Below are positions 1 through 8,428 of a DNA stretch of 11,453 nucleotides, piece by piece. The stretch comes from Selenomonas sp. (lineage in GTDB: Bacteria > Bacillota > Negativicutes > Selenomonadales > Selenomonadaceae). The translations under genes were made by a program, and so were the position numbers. The stretch covers positions 1 through 11,453 of the forward strand of contig JABZYJ010000061.1 in the NCBI GenBank assembly GCA_015265235.1, read 5' to 3'. A model generated the notes under the pieces. It worked only from the letters and a program-made list of their open reading frames with translations, was not told where the DNA came from and did no database searches. Every line of letters begins with the position of its first letter. Position 1 is the first letter of the stretch.

Positions 1-1
1 C

Positions 2-793
2 GGCGCGGAGATCGCCGCCGCCGAAAACGCCGAGGAGCAGAAGATCGCCGCCGACAACCTCATGACCTATCAGTACAACTACGTGGATCATGCCGATGAT
101 GAAATCACGGTCACGAACATCTACAGCGAGACAGGAGAAGCGCTCACCATCCCGCTCGACCGCCGTCTGAGCATCATCCAAAACATGCAGGCCTACTATA
201 AGAAGTACGACAAGCTGAAGCGCGCGCAGAAGCTCCTCGCCGTCCAGCAGGATGCGTGCCGTGCGAACATCCGCCATCTCGAGAGCATCGAGGCATCGCT
301 CGACTCCTCCACGCGGCTCGCCGAGATCGCAGAGATTCAGGAGGAGCTGATCGCCTCGGGCTATCTGCACGAGAAGATGCCCAAGAAGAACAAGGATCGC
401 CGCGCGCAGCCCTTCTCCTTCACCGCCCCCGACGGCATGACGATCCTCGTCGGCAAGAACAACATGCAGAACGACGCGCTCACCTTTCGGACGGCCGCAC
501 CGACAGATCTCTGGCTGCACGTACGCGATATCCCCGGCTCACACGTCATCCTGCGCACGGGCGGCGAGATCCCGAGCGAGGAGACACTCCACCTCGCCGC
601 ACAGATCGCGGCGCATTTCAGTAAGGCACGCGGCTCCTCGACCGTCCCCGTCGACTACACCGCCATCCGCTTCGTCAAAAAGCCCTCGGGATCCGTCCCC
701 GGCTTCGTCCGCTTTACCCATGAGAAAACGCTCTTCGTCACCGAGGACGAGGAGGCTCTCGCGCCTATTCTCGCACAGGATCCAACCGTATAA
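2..793 (+). CDS. rqcH: RqcH/NFACT-family ribosome quality control protein, C-terminal part (5' end outside window)
   Basis: The reading frame is open from the window edge to the TAA at 791-793 (263 residues visible), so the true start lies upstream. The first ~110 visible residues are charged and helix-rich, as expected for the coiled-coil middle region. The rest matches the NFACT-R (DUF814) domain: a VGKNN segment, then LWLHVRDIPGSHVIL, then the AAHFSKARGSSTVPVDYT stretch and a PGFVRFT strand. Family knowledge: bacterial RqcH (Rqc2/NEMF relative, formerly called fibronectin-binding protein FbpA) binds obstructed 50S subunits carrying peptidyl-tRNA and recruits tRNA-Ala to add C-terminal alanine tails, marking the stalled peptide for degradation. 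The NFACT-N domain with its key residues is not visible, so activity cannot be judged. It is the only plus-strand gene and converges on polC across a shared terminator. Confidence 0.93.
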   Translation, partial: GAEIAAAENAEEQKIAADNLMTYQYNYVDHADDEITVTNIYSETGEALTIPLDRRLSIIQNMQAYYKKYDKLKRAQKLLAVQQDACRANIRHLESIEASLDSSTRLAEIAEIQEELIASGYLHEKMPKKNKDRRAQPFSFTAPDGMTILVGKNNMQNDALTFRTAAPTDLWLHVRDIPGSHVILRTGGEIPSEETLHLAAQIAAHFSKARGSSTVPVDYTAIRFVKKPSGSVPGFVRFTHEKTLFVTEDEEALAPILAQDPTV

Positions 794-809
794 CAAAGGA
801 AGTACTGAT

Positions 810-864
810 AAAAAGAAGGCGTCTGTACGAAGTTTTTCGCTTCGCACCAGACCCCTTCTTTTTT
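810..864. terminator. Bidirectional intrinsic terminator between rqcH and polC
   Basis: Arms 810-825 (aaaaagaaggcgtctg) and 848-863 (cagaccccttcttttt) pair over 16 positions with one mismatch. The loop region holds a nested stem, cgaag/cttcg. On the plus strand the stem ends in a T run, and the matching A run at the left arm gives a U tract to minus-strand transcripts. It starts 17 bases after the rqcH stop and lies 11 bases beyond the polC stop, so one hairpin can end both converging transcripts. Confidence 0.88.
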
Positions 865-874
865 CTATGAAATT

Positions 875-3800
875 TTACGCAAACAGCTCAACCTGATTGC
901 TCTCCATCATGCCGTCGAGGCAGCCGTGTGTACGCAGCACCTCGATGGCAGGCGCGGGCACGTGGGCGCGCGTCGCGAGATCCTCGACGGAGATGAACCG
1001 TCCGTCCCGCCGCGCCTCGACAATCGCCTGTGCCGCCTTCTGTCCCATGCCCGGGATCGCCGTAAAGGGCGGCAAAAGGGAGTTTTCATGCAGGATGAAT
1101 TTCTCCGCATCGGAGGCGTAGAGATCGACGGGCTCACAGGAGAAGCCGCGCAGGTACATCTCCCATGCGAGCTGCAGGACAATGAGTGTGTCCTGCTTCT
1201 TGTTGTCCAGCTTGCCGCGGTGCTCGCGCGCCTCAGCGAGGAGCGCGTCGATTGCCGCACGCACGGCATCCTTGCCCTTCGCGATGATGTTCGCATCGAA
1301 CTCTGCGGCGCGGATGGAGAAGTAGGCGGCGTAGTAGGCGAGTGGATAGTGCACCTTGCAGAACGCAATACGGTAGCCCATCATGACATACGCGGTCGCA
1401 TGGGCGCGCGGGAAGAGGTATTTGATCTTCTGGCAGGACTCGATGTACCACTCAGGGATCCCGCCCGCGCGCAGTTTCTCCACGACATCGGGCGCGATAC
1501 CTCGGCCCTTTCGCACATTCTCCATCGTCTTGAACGACAGCAGCGGCTCGATGCCGTTCTGCATGAGGTAGTTCATGATGTCATCGCGCGCGGAGATCGC
1601 GTCCTTCAGCGTGCTCGTGCCCGCCTTGATGAGATCCTGCGCATTGCCGAGCCAGACGTTCGTCCCGTGGGAAAATCCCGAGATCCGCACGAGATCGGCA
1701 AAGCAGTCGGGATTTGAGTCGTCGATCATCTTCTGCGTAAACGACGTACGGAACTCCGGGATGCCGTACGTCCCCATATTCGCCCCGAGATCCTCGGGCG
1801 TGATGCCGAGCGCGTCGGTCGAGGTGAAGATGGACATGGTCGCGGGATCGTCAAACGGGATGGTCTCGGGGTCGCGGTGCGTCAGCTCCTCGAGCATCTT
1901 AATGACCGTCGGATCATCGTGCCCGAGAATATCGAGCTTGACGAGACGCTCACTGATGGAATGGTAATCGAAATGGGTCGTGAGTGTATCCGACTCCATA
2001 TTGTTCGCAGGGCGCTGGATGGGCGTGAAGTAGTGCACATCCATGTCGCGCGGCACGACCATGATGCCGCCCGCATGCTGCCCCGTCGTCGCCTTGACCC
2101 CCATGCAGCCGCGCATCATGTGCTCGATGTAGGGGCGCCCCTTCGCCTCGCCCTGATCCTCGTAGTAGTGCATGGCGTAGCCGTAGGCATTCTTGTCCTG
2201 CAGGCCTGCGATCGTGCCCGCACGGAACACATTCATCTTGCCGAAGAGGACTTCCGTGTACTTGTGCGCGACGGGCTGATAGTCGCCCGAAAAGTTCAGA
2301 TCGATATCAGGCACCTTGTCCCCGTCAAAACCGAGGAATACGGCGAACGGGATGTTATGTCCGTCCTTGATGAGCGGCGTGCCGCAGACGGGACAGTCCT
2401 CGGACGGCAGATCAAATCCGCTCCCAACCGAGCCATCGTCGATGAACCGATTGTACTGACAGTGCGGGCAGCGATAGTGCGGCGGCAGCGGGTTGACCTC
2501 GGTGACGCCGATCATCGTCGCGACAAAGGAGGAGCCGACCGATCCGCGCGAGCCGACGAGATAGCCGTCATCGTTGGATTTTTTCACGAGGCGCTGGGCG
2601 ATGATGTAGAGCGCGGCAAATCCGTGCCGCAGGATTGGCTTCAGCTCGAGCTCGAGGCGATCGGAGACGATCTTCGGCAGATTCTCGCCGTAGAGTTTCC
2701 GTGCACGTGCGTAGGACATCTCCTGAATCTCGCGATCCGCGCCCGGCACCATCGGCGCATAGAGCTCATCGGGGATTGGGAGAAAGCGCTCCGTCTCCTC
2801 CGCGATGCGGCGCGGATTCGTTACGACGCACTCGTAGGCGCGCTCCGCACCGAGATAGTCGAACTCCGCGAGCATCTCCTCCGTCGTACGCAGGTAGAGC
2901 GGCGGCTGACGCTCGGCGTCACGGTAGCCGTTCGCCTTTTGGATCATGGCGCGGTAGACGGCATCCTCGGGATTGAGGAAATGCACATCGCAGGTCGCGA
3001 TCAGCGGCTTGCCGAGTCTGCGCGCCAGCTCGTCCACCTTGCGGTTGATGTCCCTGAGATCCTCGTCCGTCTGCATGGGAAAGCGGTCGTCAAATTTCAA
3101 AAAGTCATTGTTGTGAATGGGCTGGATCTCGAGGAAGTCATAGAACTTCGCCATCTCCTCCAGCTCCGCATCGGGACGCCCGGCGACGATGCCGCGGATC
3201 AGCTCGCCCGCCTCACAGGCAGAGCCGACGATGATCCCCTCGCGGTACTGCTCTAGGACGGCACGCGGCACACGCGGACGGCCGCGCTTCTTCGTCCCGC
3301 GGAAGTAGCGGATATGCGAGAGCGAGACGAGCTTATAGAGGTTATAGAGCCCCGTCTTGTTCTTGGCCAAAAAGATGATGTGAAAGGCACGGGCGTCGTC
3401 CTCGCTGTCGACGAGATAGCCCTCCATGCCATAGATGATCTTGATGTCGATGCCCTTTTTCGCAAGGGCACGTGCCGTATTCATCGCCTCGGGGAATGCC
3501 TGCACGACGCCGTGGTCGGTGATGGCGACCGCCGGCCACCCCCAGCGTGCCGCCGTCTCAACGAGCACCTTGGGCGGGACGACGGCATCGAGCGCGCTCA
3601 TCTTCGTATGCGCGTGCAGCTCAACGCGCTTTTCCTCCGCTGTATCCTCGCGCTGCGGGACGCTGCGCCGCTCCATGCTGTCGATGAAGAGCACATAGTC
3701 GCTGATGAATTTATCGTATTCGATTTTCCCTTGGATGCGCACTGCACCGCCCTTGCCGATCGCCTTGACGATGCGTTCGACCTCGGCGTCGATCTCCTCC

Positions 3801-4639
3801 TGCGTCGTCTTGCCGCGCGCGGAGAAAAACTTCTTGCAGCTGATGCCGTTCGTCGCATCGGCAAATTTGATGGTGAGGATATAGGCACCGGACTTCAGCT
3901 GGTTCGCCTGCGGGTCAAAGACCTCACCCTCGAGGACGACGTTCTTGACCTCGTCCTCGATCACGCCCAGCGTGCGTGCCTCGCCCGAGACGCCGCGCCC
4001 CATAATGACATTGGCAGGAAGCTCCTTCGCCTTGGCATTCTTCGCCGCGCGCGCCGGTGCGGCGGACGCGGTCGCCTTGGTTGGTGCGGCGACAGGCACG
4101 GTGGGCGGTGTCCAGTCTGCACTGGGGAGTGCCCCGCTGAGCGCAGACTCCTCGCAGACGACGCGGCAGGCGCAGCCGACATGCATGCGCACGGCATGCT
4201 CGATACGTCCTGCCGTACTGCTCTGCGCAAAGAGCTCTGCGCCGAATGCACCGGGCGCAGAGATACGGATGACGTTGCCGTCCACAGCGTAGTCCGCCTG
4301 CAGCAGCGTATGATAGAGGACGGCATCGCCCGCGGCAGCATCGCGGACGATCTGCTCCCAGAGCGGCGCAACGGCCGGGGCAAGCGCGACGAGATTCTGC
4401 TGGATGAGCACCTGCGAGAGCTGATAGTTCGCCGCCACCTGCGCCGCGATACGCTCGATGAGAGCATCATCCATGACCGTCTGCGTTCCGACGACAATCT
4501 CCCACGTATCGCCGCATACCTCGACATGACGGACGACACAGGCACGCAAAAGAGCCCGCTCCTCCTCGGCGAGGGCGAGCCCATGCAGCAGGCGCAGCAG
4601 CAGATCTGCCGCACATGAAAGGATTCGATAGGTCTTCAT
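875..4639 (-). CDS. polC: DNA polymerase III alpha subunit, PolC type, lacking the DEDD exonuclease insertion
   Basis: This is the replicative DNA polymerase of Gram-positive type, 1254 residues against about 1437 in Bacillus subtilis. Order of parts: N-terminal domain (~1-165), Ala/Pro-rich linker (~165-205), OB fold (~220-325), PHP domain (~338-560), polymerase palm, fingers and thumb, then a helix-hairpin-helix (FTAIPGMGQKAAQAIVEA, ~1192-1209). The SRGSVGSSFVATM loop is at ~697-709, a zinc site at C724, C727, C749 and C752, and catalytic Asp in PDIDLNFSG (D778, D780) and KLDILG (D903). The proofreading domain that normally splits the PHP domain is absent: YGMEGYLV runs within about ten residues into FHIIFLAKNKTGLYNL, which in B. 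subtilis lies after the exonuclease. The reading frame is intact, so this is a clean absence and not damage. The ATG overlaps the upstream transglycosylase stop as ATGA, suggesting translational coupling. It is the last gene of the operon. Confidence 0.97.
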   Translation of the reverse strand: MKTYRILSCAADLLLRLLHGLALAEEERALLRACVVRHVEVCGDTWEIVVGTQTVMDDALIERIAAQVAANYQLSQVLIQQNLVALAPAVAPLWEQIVRDAAAGDAVLYHTLLQADYAVDGNVIRISAPGAFGAELFAQSSTAGRIEHAVRMHVGCACRVVCEESALSGALPSADWTPPTVPVAAPTKATASAAPARAAKNAKAKELPANVIMGRGVSGEARTLGVIEDEVKNVVLEGEVFDPQANQLKSGAYILTIKFADATNGISCKKFFSARGKTTQEEIDAEVERIVKAIGKGGAVRIQGKIEYDKFISDYVLFIDSMERRSVPQREDTAEEKRVELHAHTKMSALDAVVPPKVLVETAARWGWPAVAITDHGVVQAFPEAMNTARALAKKGIDIKIIYGMEGYLVDSEDDARAFHIIFLAKNKTGLYNLYKLVSLSHIRYFRGTKKRGRPRVPRAVLEQYREGIIVGSACEAGELIRGIVAGRPDAELEEMAKFYDFLEIQPIHNNDFLKFDDRFPMQTDEDLRDINRKVDELARRLGKPLIATCDVHFLNPEDAVYRAMIQKANGYRDAERQPPLYLRTTEEMLAEFDYLGAERAYECVVTNPRRIAEETERFLPIPDELYAPMVPGADREIQEMSYARARKLYGENLPKIVSDRLELELKPILRHGFAALYIIAQRLVKKSNDDGYLVGSRGSVGSSFVATMIGVTEVNPLPPHYRCPHCQYNRFIDDGSVGSGFDLPSEDCPVCGTPLIKDGHNIPFAVFLGFDGDKVPDIDLNFSGDYQPVAHKYTEVLFGKMNVFRAGTIAGLQDKNAYGYAMHYYEDQGEAKGRPYIEHMMRGCMGVKATTGQHAGGIMVVPRDMDVHYFTPIQRPANNMESDTLTTHFDYHSISERLVKLDILGHDDPTVIKMLEELTHRDPETIPFDDPATMSIFTSTDALGITPEDLGANMGTYGIPEFRTSFTQKMIDDSNPDCFADLVRISGFSHGTNVWLGNAQDLIKAGTSTLKDAISARDDIMNYLMQNGIEPLLSFKTMENVRKGRGIAPDVVEKLRAGGIPEWYIESCQKIKYLFPRAHATAYVMMGYRIAFCKVHYPLAYYAAYFSIRAAEFDANIIAKGKDAVRAAIDALLAEAREHRGKLDNKKQDTLIVLQLAWEMYLRGFSCEPVDLYASDAEKFILHENSLLPPFTAIPGMGQKAAQAIVEARRDGRFISVEDLATRAHVPAPAIEVLRTHGCLDGMMESNQVELFA

Positions 4640-5205
4640 TCGTCGTACAGCCTCTTGTACTGTTCCCTGTCTTCAAGCACGCGGCGCACGTAGAGCCGCG
4701 TCTCAGGGTAGGGAATCGCGTCGATTTCGTCGAACTGATCGGTCCAATGACTGCGCTCCATCCAGTCGCGCACATTGCCGCGTCCCGCATTGTACGCCGC
4801 GAGCGCGAGAATGTCGTTGCCGCCGAACTCGCGCTCCAGTTCGGCAAGATACCAGACCCCGTAACGGATGTTAAGGGCGGGATCGTAGAGGTAGTCCTCT
4901 GTGAACGGTTCCCCGAGCCGTCCCGCGATCCATGCGGCGGTCTGCGGCATGAGCTGCATCAGCCCGACCGCACCGCCATCCGAGCGCGCCGTCGGCTGAA
5001 ACTTGCTCTCGTGCTTGATGACGGCCGCAACGAGGAATGGATCCGCGCGCTGCTGCGCGGCACTCGTCTCGATGTAGCTGCGATAGTCATAGGGGTAGAG
5101 CCACGTCCGCTCGACGATCGTCCAGCCGCCGACGAGGGCAAAGGCGATTGCCGCTGCGACAACAAAGCGCAGCAGCAGCCACAGCCGAAGCCGCAGATTA
5201 CGCAT
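4636..5205 (-). CDS. Membrane-anchored lytic murein transglycosylase (Slt/GH23 type)
   Basis: A 189-residue protein with one N-terminal hydrophobic segment (~6-31, rich in Leu, Val and Ala) after a short basic start, so probably anchored in the cytoplasmic membrane with the catalytic domain outside. The SLT domain follows: catalytic Glu in HESKF (E66), GLMQLMPQTA (~81-90), AYNAG (~137-141) and a terminal YPETRLYVRRV. Family role: cleaves the MurNAc-GlcNAc bond of peptidoglycan with formation of 1,6-anhydroMurNAc. I chose the ATG at 5203-5205, which overlaps the coaE stop by 8 bases and leaves a normal signal-anchor start. A GTG at 5265 would add 20 basic residues and overlap coaE by 68 bases. 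The Shine-Dalgarno sequence is weak, so coupling to coaE is likely. Its stop overlaps the polC start. Confidence 0.92.
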   Translation of the reverse strand: MRNLRLRLWLLLRFVVAAAIAFALVGGWTIVERTWLYPYDYRSYIETSAAQQRADPFLVAAVIKHESKFQPTARSDGGAVGLMQLMPQTAAWIAGRLGEPFTEDYLYDPALNIRYGVWYLAELEREFGGNDILALAAYNAGRGNVRDWMERSHWTDQFDEIDAIPYPETRLYVRRVLEDREQYKRLYDE

Positions 5206-5800
5206 GCCCGAGGTACGTCTCCCATAGTTTTTCCACACGCTCTTTCGTCTCTTCCCTTGTCCCACTGTTATCGATTACCACATCCGCCCGCATGCATTTC
5301 TCGGCGAGCGGCATCTGCGCGGCGATACGCGCACGCGCCTCTGCCTCGTCCATCGTATGGTCACGCGCGAGGAGGCGCGCCAGCTGCTCCTCGGGCGGGA
5401 GAGTAACCACCCACGTATCGTTCGTGAGGGCATCCCAGCCCGCCTCGAAGAGAAGCGGCACATCGAGCACCACCACCGCCGTGCCGTCCATGTGAGCGGC
5501 ATCCAGACGATCCTCTGCGGCCGCGCGGATGATCGGGTGCACGCGGGCATTCATCTTGTCACGCAGCACTGTGTCAGAAAAGACACGCCGTGCGATCTCC
5601 GCACGGTCGAGCGTCCCCTCGGAGGTCACAATCTCCGGCCCAAAGAGTTCCACATAGGCGTGAAAGATGGGCTGATTTGGCCGAGAGAGTTCATGGGCAA
5701 TCGCATCTGCATCCACAATACATGCGCCGCAGTCCTTCAGCATCTTGCTGACCGTGGATTTTCCGCAGGCGATACCGCCCGTCAGTCCGATGATCCTCAC
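5198..5800 (-). CDS. coaE: Dephospho-CoA kinase
   Basis: 200 residues, the usual length. It catalyses the last step of CoA synthesis: ATP-dependent phosphorylation of the 3'-hydroxyl of dephospho-CoA. Walker A is GLTGGIACGKST at residues 5-16, DAD at 30-32, the VLDVPLLFE substrate segment at ~111-119, and the lid-like RDHTMDEAEARARIAAQMP at ~146-164. The final DVVIDNSG (~173-180) is typical. The start is GTG at 5798-5800, three bases after the polA stop, with GGCGGAGG in the polA end as ribosome-binding site at a rather long 11-base spacing. polA next to coaE is a common arrangement in Bacillota; mutM, often found between them, is absent here. Confidence 0.96.
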   Translation of the reverse strand: MRIIGLTGGIACGKSTVSKMLKDCGACIVDADAIAHELSRPNQPIFHAYVELFGPEIVTSEGTLDRAEIARRVFSDTVLRDKMNARVHPIIRAAAEDRLDAAHMDGTAVVVLDVPLLFEAGWDALTNDTWVVTLPPEEQLARLLARDHTMDEAEARARIAAQMPLAEKCMRADVVIDNSGTREETKERVEKLWETYLGHA

Positions 5801-5803
5801 GTG

Positions 5804-8428
5804 TTACTTTGCCTCCGCCCAGTTCTTCCCACGATGCACATCAACGGCAAGCGGCACAGCCAGCTCCGCCGCCCCGCTCATCGCCGTGCGCAGGAGCTCC
5901 GTGACCGTCTCCATCTCCTCTGCCGTGACCTCTAGGACAAGCTCATCGTGCACCTGCAGCAGGATGTGGCTCTTTACGCCCGCCGCCTGCAGTGCATCAT
6001 AGGCACGCACCATCGCGATCTTGATGAGGTCGGCCGCCGTCCCTTGGATTGGCGTATTCATCGCCATGCGCTCCGCGAAGGAACGCTGCATATAGTTGCG
6101 GCTCGCGAGCGCAGGGAGCGCGCGCCGACGTCCGTAGAGAGTCGTCACATAGCCGTTTTCATGCGCATCCGCCACAATTTTGTCGAGGAAGGTGCGCACG
6201 CCGTGATAGCGTTCAAAATAGCGGTCGATGTAGCCGCCGGCCTCTCTGCGTCCGATGCCGAGATCACGCGCCAGCCCAAAGTCGCTGAGCCCGTAGACAA
6301 TGCCGAAATTGACCGCCTTGGCACGGCGCCGCTGCTCCGGCGTCACCGCGTCCAGCGGCACGCCGAACACCTCCGCTGCCGTGCGTGCATGGATGTCCTG
6401 CCCCTGACGGAACGCATCGATCAGCGTCGCATCGCCCGACATGTGCGCGAGGATGCGCAGCTCGATCTGCGAGTAGTCCGCTGAGAGCAGTGCATCATAG
6501 CCTTCCCCCGGGGTAAAGAGGGCACGCACGGCGCGCCCCTCCTCCGTCCGCACGGGGATGTTCTGGAGGTTCGGGTCAGAACTCGAGAGCCGCCCCGTCG
6601 CCGTCACGGTTTGGTTAAAGCTCGTATGGACGCGCCCCGTGGCGGGGCGGATGAGTGCGCCGATGCCGTCAAGATAGGTCGAGCGCAGCTTCGTCCACAT
6701 GCGGTAGGTCAGCACCTTATCAATGATGGGATGCTGATCGCGCAGCCCCTCCAAGGTCTCCGCATTGGTCGAGTAGCCCGTCTTGGTCTTTTTGACCTTC
6801 CCGTCGCCGAGCCCGAGCTGCTCAAAGAGGATCTCCCCGAGCTGCTTGGGGGAGCTGATGTTGAACTCCGTCCCCGCGAGTGTATGAATCTCACGCGCCA
6901 GTGCGTCGATGCGCTCTGTTGCTGCCGCGCGCTCATGCTCAAGCGCCGCACGGTTCACACATACGCCCGTCTGCTCCATCGCCGCGAGTACGGGGACAAG
7001 CGGCAGCTCCACCGTGCGGTAGAGCTGCATCAGTCCCTGCGCCGCAAGCTCCCTTTCCATGACAGGCTGCAGGCGCGCAGAAAGAAGCGCCTCGTGCACA
7101 GCATACGCCTCGGGGGAGAGCCCCTCTGTCGAGGTCGTATCGGAAAGAAACGCAAACGCCGCGCGTGCCATGTCGCGTCGGCTCTCCTCGGGGTGCAGCA
7201 GATAGTCCGCCAGCTCCAGATCAAAGACCTGTGCCGTCCCCCGCAGCCCTGCCTGTACGTAGCGTTTCGCATTCCAGAGTGCGACGGAACGCTCCGCCAA
7301 GCATGCCAAAATGGCGGCAAAATGCGAAGACGATGCAGACAGGATGCGCCGCTCCCCATCCATGACGAGGGCGAGTGTCGTGACCTCCACGAAGGGCGGT
7401 GTACCCGCAAAGACAGCGCCGACGGCGACCTTTTCCGCCGTGCGCAGCAGCTCCATATCGGCATCACAAAATTCCGCTGCCGTGAGATCGGCGGCAGGTG
7501 CAGGCGCGCCAAAGAGCGACTGCTGCGCCACGGTGGAAGCCGGTGCCTCAGCTGCCCCTAAGTACTCCGACAGAGCACGCCAGACCGTGCGCAGCTCATA
7601 GGCATGACAGAACGCCTCGAGCGCAGCACGATCCGGCTGCATGCGGAAGGCCTCCGCATCGTAGTGCAGCTCCGGCACATGACATTCGATCGTGGCGAGC
7701 TGCTTGGAGAGCAGTGCCTGTTCGCGATACTCCACGAGCGACGTGCTGAGCTTTTTCCCGCTGACCTCTGCGGCGTGGTCGAGAACGTTCTCGATGCTCT
7801 CATAGGCGAGCAGGAGCTTCGTCGCCGTCTTCGGGCCGACACCGGGCACGCCCGGAATGTTGTCCGAGCTGTCGCCCATCAGCCCTTTCATATCGATCAG
7901 GCGGATCGGCGGGAAGCCGTACTCCTCCTCGAACGCCGCTGTATCATACGCCTTTGTCTCGCTGATGCCCTTCTTTGTCAAAAGGACGGTGAGCTGCGGG
8001 CGAATGAGCTGCAGGGCATCGCGGTCGCCCGTAATGACGCGCGTCTCCACGCCCTCTGCCGCCGCCTGCGCGGCGAGCGTCCCGATGATGTCGTCCGCCT
8101 CGTAGTCGTCCCGTTCGAGAAAAGGGATGCCGAGAGCCTCCGCCAGCTCCTTCAGCAGCGGAATCTGGGCGATCAACTCCTCCGGCGTCTTGTCCCGCGT
8201 CCCCTTGTAGTCGGGATAGAGCGCCGTGCGAAACGTCGTACGGCTCTTGTCGAATGCGATGACGATCTGGGTCGGTGACAGCTCCTTCAGGAGCTTGACG
8301 AGCATCATGGCAAAGCCATGTACTGCGTTCGTATGAATCCCGCGCGCATTCGGCGGAAGCTGCAGCGCATAGAACGCGCGAAAGAAGAGACTGCTCCCGT
8401 CAATGACCGCAAAAATTCCGCTGCTCAC
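5804..8428 (-). CDS. polA: DNA polymerase I with degenerate 3'-5' exonuclease domain
   Basis: 874 residues, full length. It is a repair polymerase that also removes RNA primers. The 5' nuclease domain (~1-290) has VIDGSS (D10), DYEADDIIGT (108-117), TGDRD (133-137) and a helix-hairpin-helix GVPGVGPKTA (193-202). The middle domain (~310-470) lacks the DxE of exonuclease motif I and the YxxxD of motif III, so proofreading is probably lost, as in Bacillus and Thermus PolA. The polymerase domain has motif A DYSQIELRILAH (651-662), motif B RRAKAVNFGIVYG (701-713, Phe at the position where T7-like enzymes have Tyr) and motif C QVHDEL (825-830). The start is GTG at 8426-8428, overlapping the adenosyltransferase stop as GTGA. 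No strong Shine-Dalgarno is seen, so translation is probably coupled. Confidence 0.97.
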   Translation of the reverse strand: MSSGIFAVIDGSSLFFRAFYALQLPPNARGIHTNAVHGFAMMLVKLLKELSPTQIVIAFDKSRTTFRTALYPDYKGTRDKTPEELIAQIPLLKELAEALGIPFLERDDYEADDIIGTLAAQAAAEGVETRVITGDRDALQLIRPQLTVLLTKKGISETKAYDTAAFEEEYGFPPIRLIDMKGLMGDSSDNIPGVPGVGPKTATKLLLAYESIENVLDHAAEVSGKKLSTSLVEYREQALLSKQLATIECHVPELHYDAEAFRMQPDRAALEAFCHAYELRTVWRALSEYLGAAEAPASTVAQQSLFGAPAPAADLTAAEFCDADMELLRTAEKVAVGAVFAGTPPFVEVTTLALVMDGERRILSASSSHFAAILACLAERSVALWNAKRYVQAGLRGTAQVFDLELADYLLHPEESRRDMARAAFAFLSDTTSTEGLSPEAYAVHEALLSARLQPVMERELAAQGLMQLYRTVELPLVPVLAAMEQTGVCVNRAALEHERAAATERIDALAREIHTLAGTEFNISSPKQLGEILFEQLGLGDGKVKKTKTGYSTNAETLEGLRDQHPIIDKVLTYRMWTKLRSTYLDGIGALIRPATGRVHTSFNQTVTATGRLSSSDPNLQNIPVRTEEGRAVRALFTPGEGYDALLSADYSQIELRILAHMSGDATLIDAFRQGQDIHARTAAEVFGVPLDAVTPEQRRRAKAVNFGIVYGLSDFGLARDLGIGRREAGGYIDRYFERYHGVRTFLDKIVADAHENGYVTTLYGRRRALPALASRNYMQRSFAERMAMNTPIQGTAADLIKIAMVRAYDALQAAGVKSHILLQVHDELVLEVTAEEMETVTELLRTAMSGAAELAVPLAVDVHRGKNWAEAK

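Noticed and set aside
1877..4618. Long plus-strand open frames opposite polC (459 and 434 codons), and similar ones opposite polA.
   Set aside because: They mirror the codon pattern of GC-rich minus-strand genes, have odd Arg/His/Asp-rich composition, no recognisable domains and no sensible ribosome-binding sites.
5206..5265. Transglycosylase start at GTG 5265.
   Set aside because: It would overlap coaE by 68 bases and add a basic stretch before the membrane anchor; the ATG at 5205 gives a typical coupled overlap. Not fully excluded.
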